From Sphingomonas flavescens (GTDB lineage: Bacteria > Pseudomonadota > Alphaproteobacteria > Sphingomonadales > Sphingomonadaceae), in contig NZ_CP133016.1 in assembly GCF_030866745.1 (NCBI RefSeq), positions 1,660,001 to 1,724,000 on the forward strand: a DNA stretch of 64,000 nt. Reading direction: 5' to 3'. The notes beneath the pieces were generated by a model that was not told the DNA's origin, ran no database searches, and saw only the letters and a program-made list of their open reading frames with translations. Shown here in pieces: positions 62,311 through 64,000 of this stretch. Both the position numbers and the translations under genes were made by a program. The stretch's first letter is position 1. Every line of letters begins with the position of its first letter.

Positions 62311-64000
62311 CTATAAACCTAGCGCAACCGCCGTCCAGTATGTCGCGCCCGCAGCAATATAAGCCAGGGCGAATAGGTAGGAGATCATGAATAGCGGCCA
62401 CTTCCAGCCGTTGGTCTCACGCCGGGTGACGGCGATGGTCGAGATGCACTGTGGCGCGAACACGAACCAGGCGAGGAAGGCGAGCGCGGTGGCCAAGCTC
62501 CAGCGACCGGCCATGCGTTCCTGCAGCGTCTGAACGTTGCCGTCGTCCGTCGCGTCGAGCGAGTAGACGGTACCGATGGCCGCCACTGCCACTTCGCGCG
62601 CGGCCATGGCGGGGAGCAGCGCAAGGCTGATGTCCTTGTTGAAGCCGATCGGCGCGACCACGACGTGGATGCCGTCTGCGATGTGCCCGGCGATCGAGAC
62701 GTCGGATTGCTTCTGGCCGGGTCCGGCCTGGGGGAAGCTGGCGAGCGCCCACAGGATCACGGTAGTCGTGAGGATGATGCCGCCGGCGCGCTTCAGGAAG
62801 ATCAACGCGCGCTGCCACAGGCCCAGCGCAATGTCGGTCAGGCGCGGCATCTGGTACTTCGGCAGCTCCATCATGAAGGTGCTGCCGCCGCCCTTCACGA
62901 CGGTACGGCGCAGCACCAAGGCCGCGATTAAGGCGCCGAGAACGCCGGTCAGATAAAGGCCGAACATCACGAGACCCTGGAGGCCGATGCCCCAGCCCAC
63001 GGTGCGCGCGGGAATGAATGCGCCGATGATCAACGTGTAGACCGGCAGCCGGGCCGAGCAGGTCATCAGCGGCGCGACGAGGATCGTCGTCAGGCGGTCC
63101 TTGGGATCGTCGATCGTGCGCGTCGCCATGATGCCCGGCACCGCGCAGGCGAAGCTGGACAGCAGCGGAATGAAGGCGCGGCCCGACAAGCCCGCACGGC
63201 TCATCACGCGGTCCATCAGGAAGGCTGCGCGGACCATGTAGCCGGTCGATTCGAGGACCAGGATGAAAAGGAACAGCATCAGGATCGGCGGCAGGAAGAC
63301 AATCACCGCACCCACGCCGCCGAACACGCCGTCGACGATGAGCGAGCGGACGATGCCGGGCCGCAGCGCGTCGCCGATCCAGCCGCCGCCGGTTGCGACC
63401 CAAGCGGCAAGCGCGTCTGCGGGCGGCTTGCTCCACGCGAAGACAGCTTGGAACATGACGAACAGGATTGCCGCGAGAATGAGCAGGCCGAAGACGGGGT
63501 GGAGCAGGACGCCGTCGAGCCGGTGGGTCAGGCGGCGCGTCGGCGTTTCGCTGACAATGGCTCCCAATGCGATCTCCCGGGCTCGGCGCTGAAGATTTAG
63601 GCCGTCGTGGCTGGGGCCGTGTCCCGGGCGAATGGCGCGCGGGGTGAGCAGCATGGTATCGAGCTGAGCCAGCAGTGTGTCGATGCCGCGCTTGCGCACC
63701 GCGACCGTGGCAATGACCGGGACCCCAAGCTCGCCCTCGAGCTTGGCGGCGTCCAGTTCAAGTCCGTCCCGCTTGGCGAGATCGACCATGTTCAAAGCGA
63801 CGACCGTCGGCAGGCCCAGGTCAATCAGCTGCAGGGCAAAGCGGAGGTGGTTGTCGAGGTTCGAAGCGTCGACGACGATCAGCAGCGCGTCCGGTAGCCG
63901 CTCACCTTTTTGCTGGCCGAGCAGGACATCGCGCGTGACGGCTTCGTCGGGGCTTGCCGGGTCGAGGCTGTAGGCGCCGGGAAGATCGACAAGTTCCACC
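62311..64000 (-). CDS. feoB: Ferrous iron transport protein B, N-terminus outside the window
   Basis: About 563 residues visible; the frame runs to the window edge and the N-terminus lies beyond 64000. The visible G-domain begins at G3 (LVDLPGAYSLDP) and has G4 NMVDLAK. The FeoB core and Nucleoside-recognition-type gate domains follow, with helices such as GGVGAVIVFLPPILMLFLFI, CAVPGIMATRTIDDPKDR and the GIILTTTVILWALAS segment. FeoB moves Fe2+ across the inner membrane powered by its G-domain. FeoA is not visible; it would lie beyond the edge. Confidence 0.95.
   Translation of the reverse strand, partial: VELVDLPGAYSLDPASPDEAVTRDVLLGQQKGERLPDALLIVVDASNLDNHLRFALQLIDLGLPTVVALNMVDLAKRDGLELDAAKLEGELGVPVIATVAVRKRGIDTLLAQLDTMLLTPRAIRPGHGPSHDGLNLQRRAREIALGAIVSETPTRRLTHRLDGVLLHPVFGLLILAAILFVMFQAVFAWSKPPADALAAWVATGGGWIGDALRPGIVRSLIVDGVFGGVGAVIVFLPPILMLFLFILVLESTGYMVRAAFLMDRVMSRAGLSGRAFIPLLSSFACAVPGIMATRTIDDPKDRLTTILVAPLMTCSARLPVYTLIIGAFIPARTVGWGIGLQGLVMFGLYLTGVLGALIAALVLRRTVVKGGGSTFMMELPKYQMPRLTDIALGLWQRALIFLKRAGGIILTTTVILWALASFPQAGPGQKQSDVSIAGHIADGIHVVVAPIGFNKDISLALLPAMAAREVAVAAIGTVYSLDATDDGNVQTLQERMAGRWSLATALAFLAWFVFAPQCISTIAVTRRETNGWKWPLFMISYLFALAYIAAGATYWTAVALGL

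Overview
The window is GC-rich, densely packed chromosomal DNA from an alphaproteobacterium, most likely a member of Sphingomonadales (Sphingomonas or a close relative). The evidence is gene content and order: hisS-prfA-prmC-DUF4167, dnaN and recF without dnaA, lptC-lptA-lptB-rpoN, a DivK-like regulator near rpmG, BamE facing a cytochrome bc1 chaperone/DUF177 pair, and many exported enzymes with typical sphingomonad Ala-rich signal peptides. No rRNA, tRNA, CRISPR array, prophage or intact insertion sequence was seen. About 68 protein genes are supported, including several under 80 codons.

Layout. 1-5.1 kb: a 5'-truncated GT87 membrane glycosyltransferase, a CBS protein, a hot-dog thioesterase and a tandem pair of exported DUF4139 proteins. 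5.1-9.1 kb: the hisS-prfA-prmC translation operon followed by DUF4167. 9.1-15.5 kb: a TonB-dependent receptor diverging from an M61 peptidase and an exported amidase. 15.5-19.4 kb: small membrane and transport genes and ispG. 19.5-24.5 kb: an accessory cassette with a TIR-TM-TPR protein, two small paralogous proteins ending in a DPII-x-N-GGG motif (one a lipoprotein), and a SLOG-like/4-TM protein. 24.5-29.5 kb: an SPFH/ribbon-helix-helix/TM operon, isoaspartyl peptidase, a FemAB/GNAT-like enzyme, RidA, an SDR and DUF3572. 29.5-37 kb: divK-like, rpmG, coupled uvsE and ATP-dependent DNA ligase, an exported amidohydrolase and S10 peptidase, and a double cold-shock-domain protein. 37-44.6 kb: an RNase D-like exonuclease, lptCAB, rpoN, an EEP nuclease and gyrB. 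44.6-47.4 kb: a less compact island with palindromic repeats, a Cys-rich small ORF and a second TIR protein (TIR-TolB-TPR). 47.5-54.5 kb: M13 peptidase, tiny membrane proteins, a DEAD-box helicase, recF, an ABM-like gene and dnaN. 54.6-64 kb: fasciclin lipoprotein, a Gln-rich exported repeat protein, a kynA/kynU/MFS operon, bamE, bc1 chaperone, DUF177, ssb and a truncated feoB.

The most interesting region is 19.5-24.5 kb. A TIR domain with the NADase-type Glu sits beside a SLOG-like protein carrying two transmembrane hairpins. TIR enzyme plus SLOG-linked effector is the logic of Thoeris anti-phage systems, but the architectures differ and two unfamiliar small proteins lie between the two genes. 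A second TIR gene at 45.3-46.9 kb is bracketed by copies of a 26-bp palindromic repeat. Other points: an AT-rich promoter/operator in front of the SPFH operon, a 28-bp alternating pyrimidine-purine tract just upstream of gyrB, and repeated use of the tetramer CTAG as a stop shared by convergent genes.
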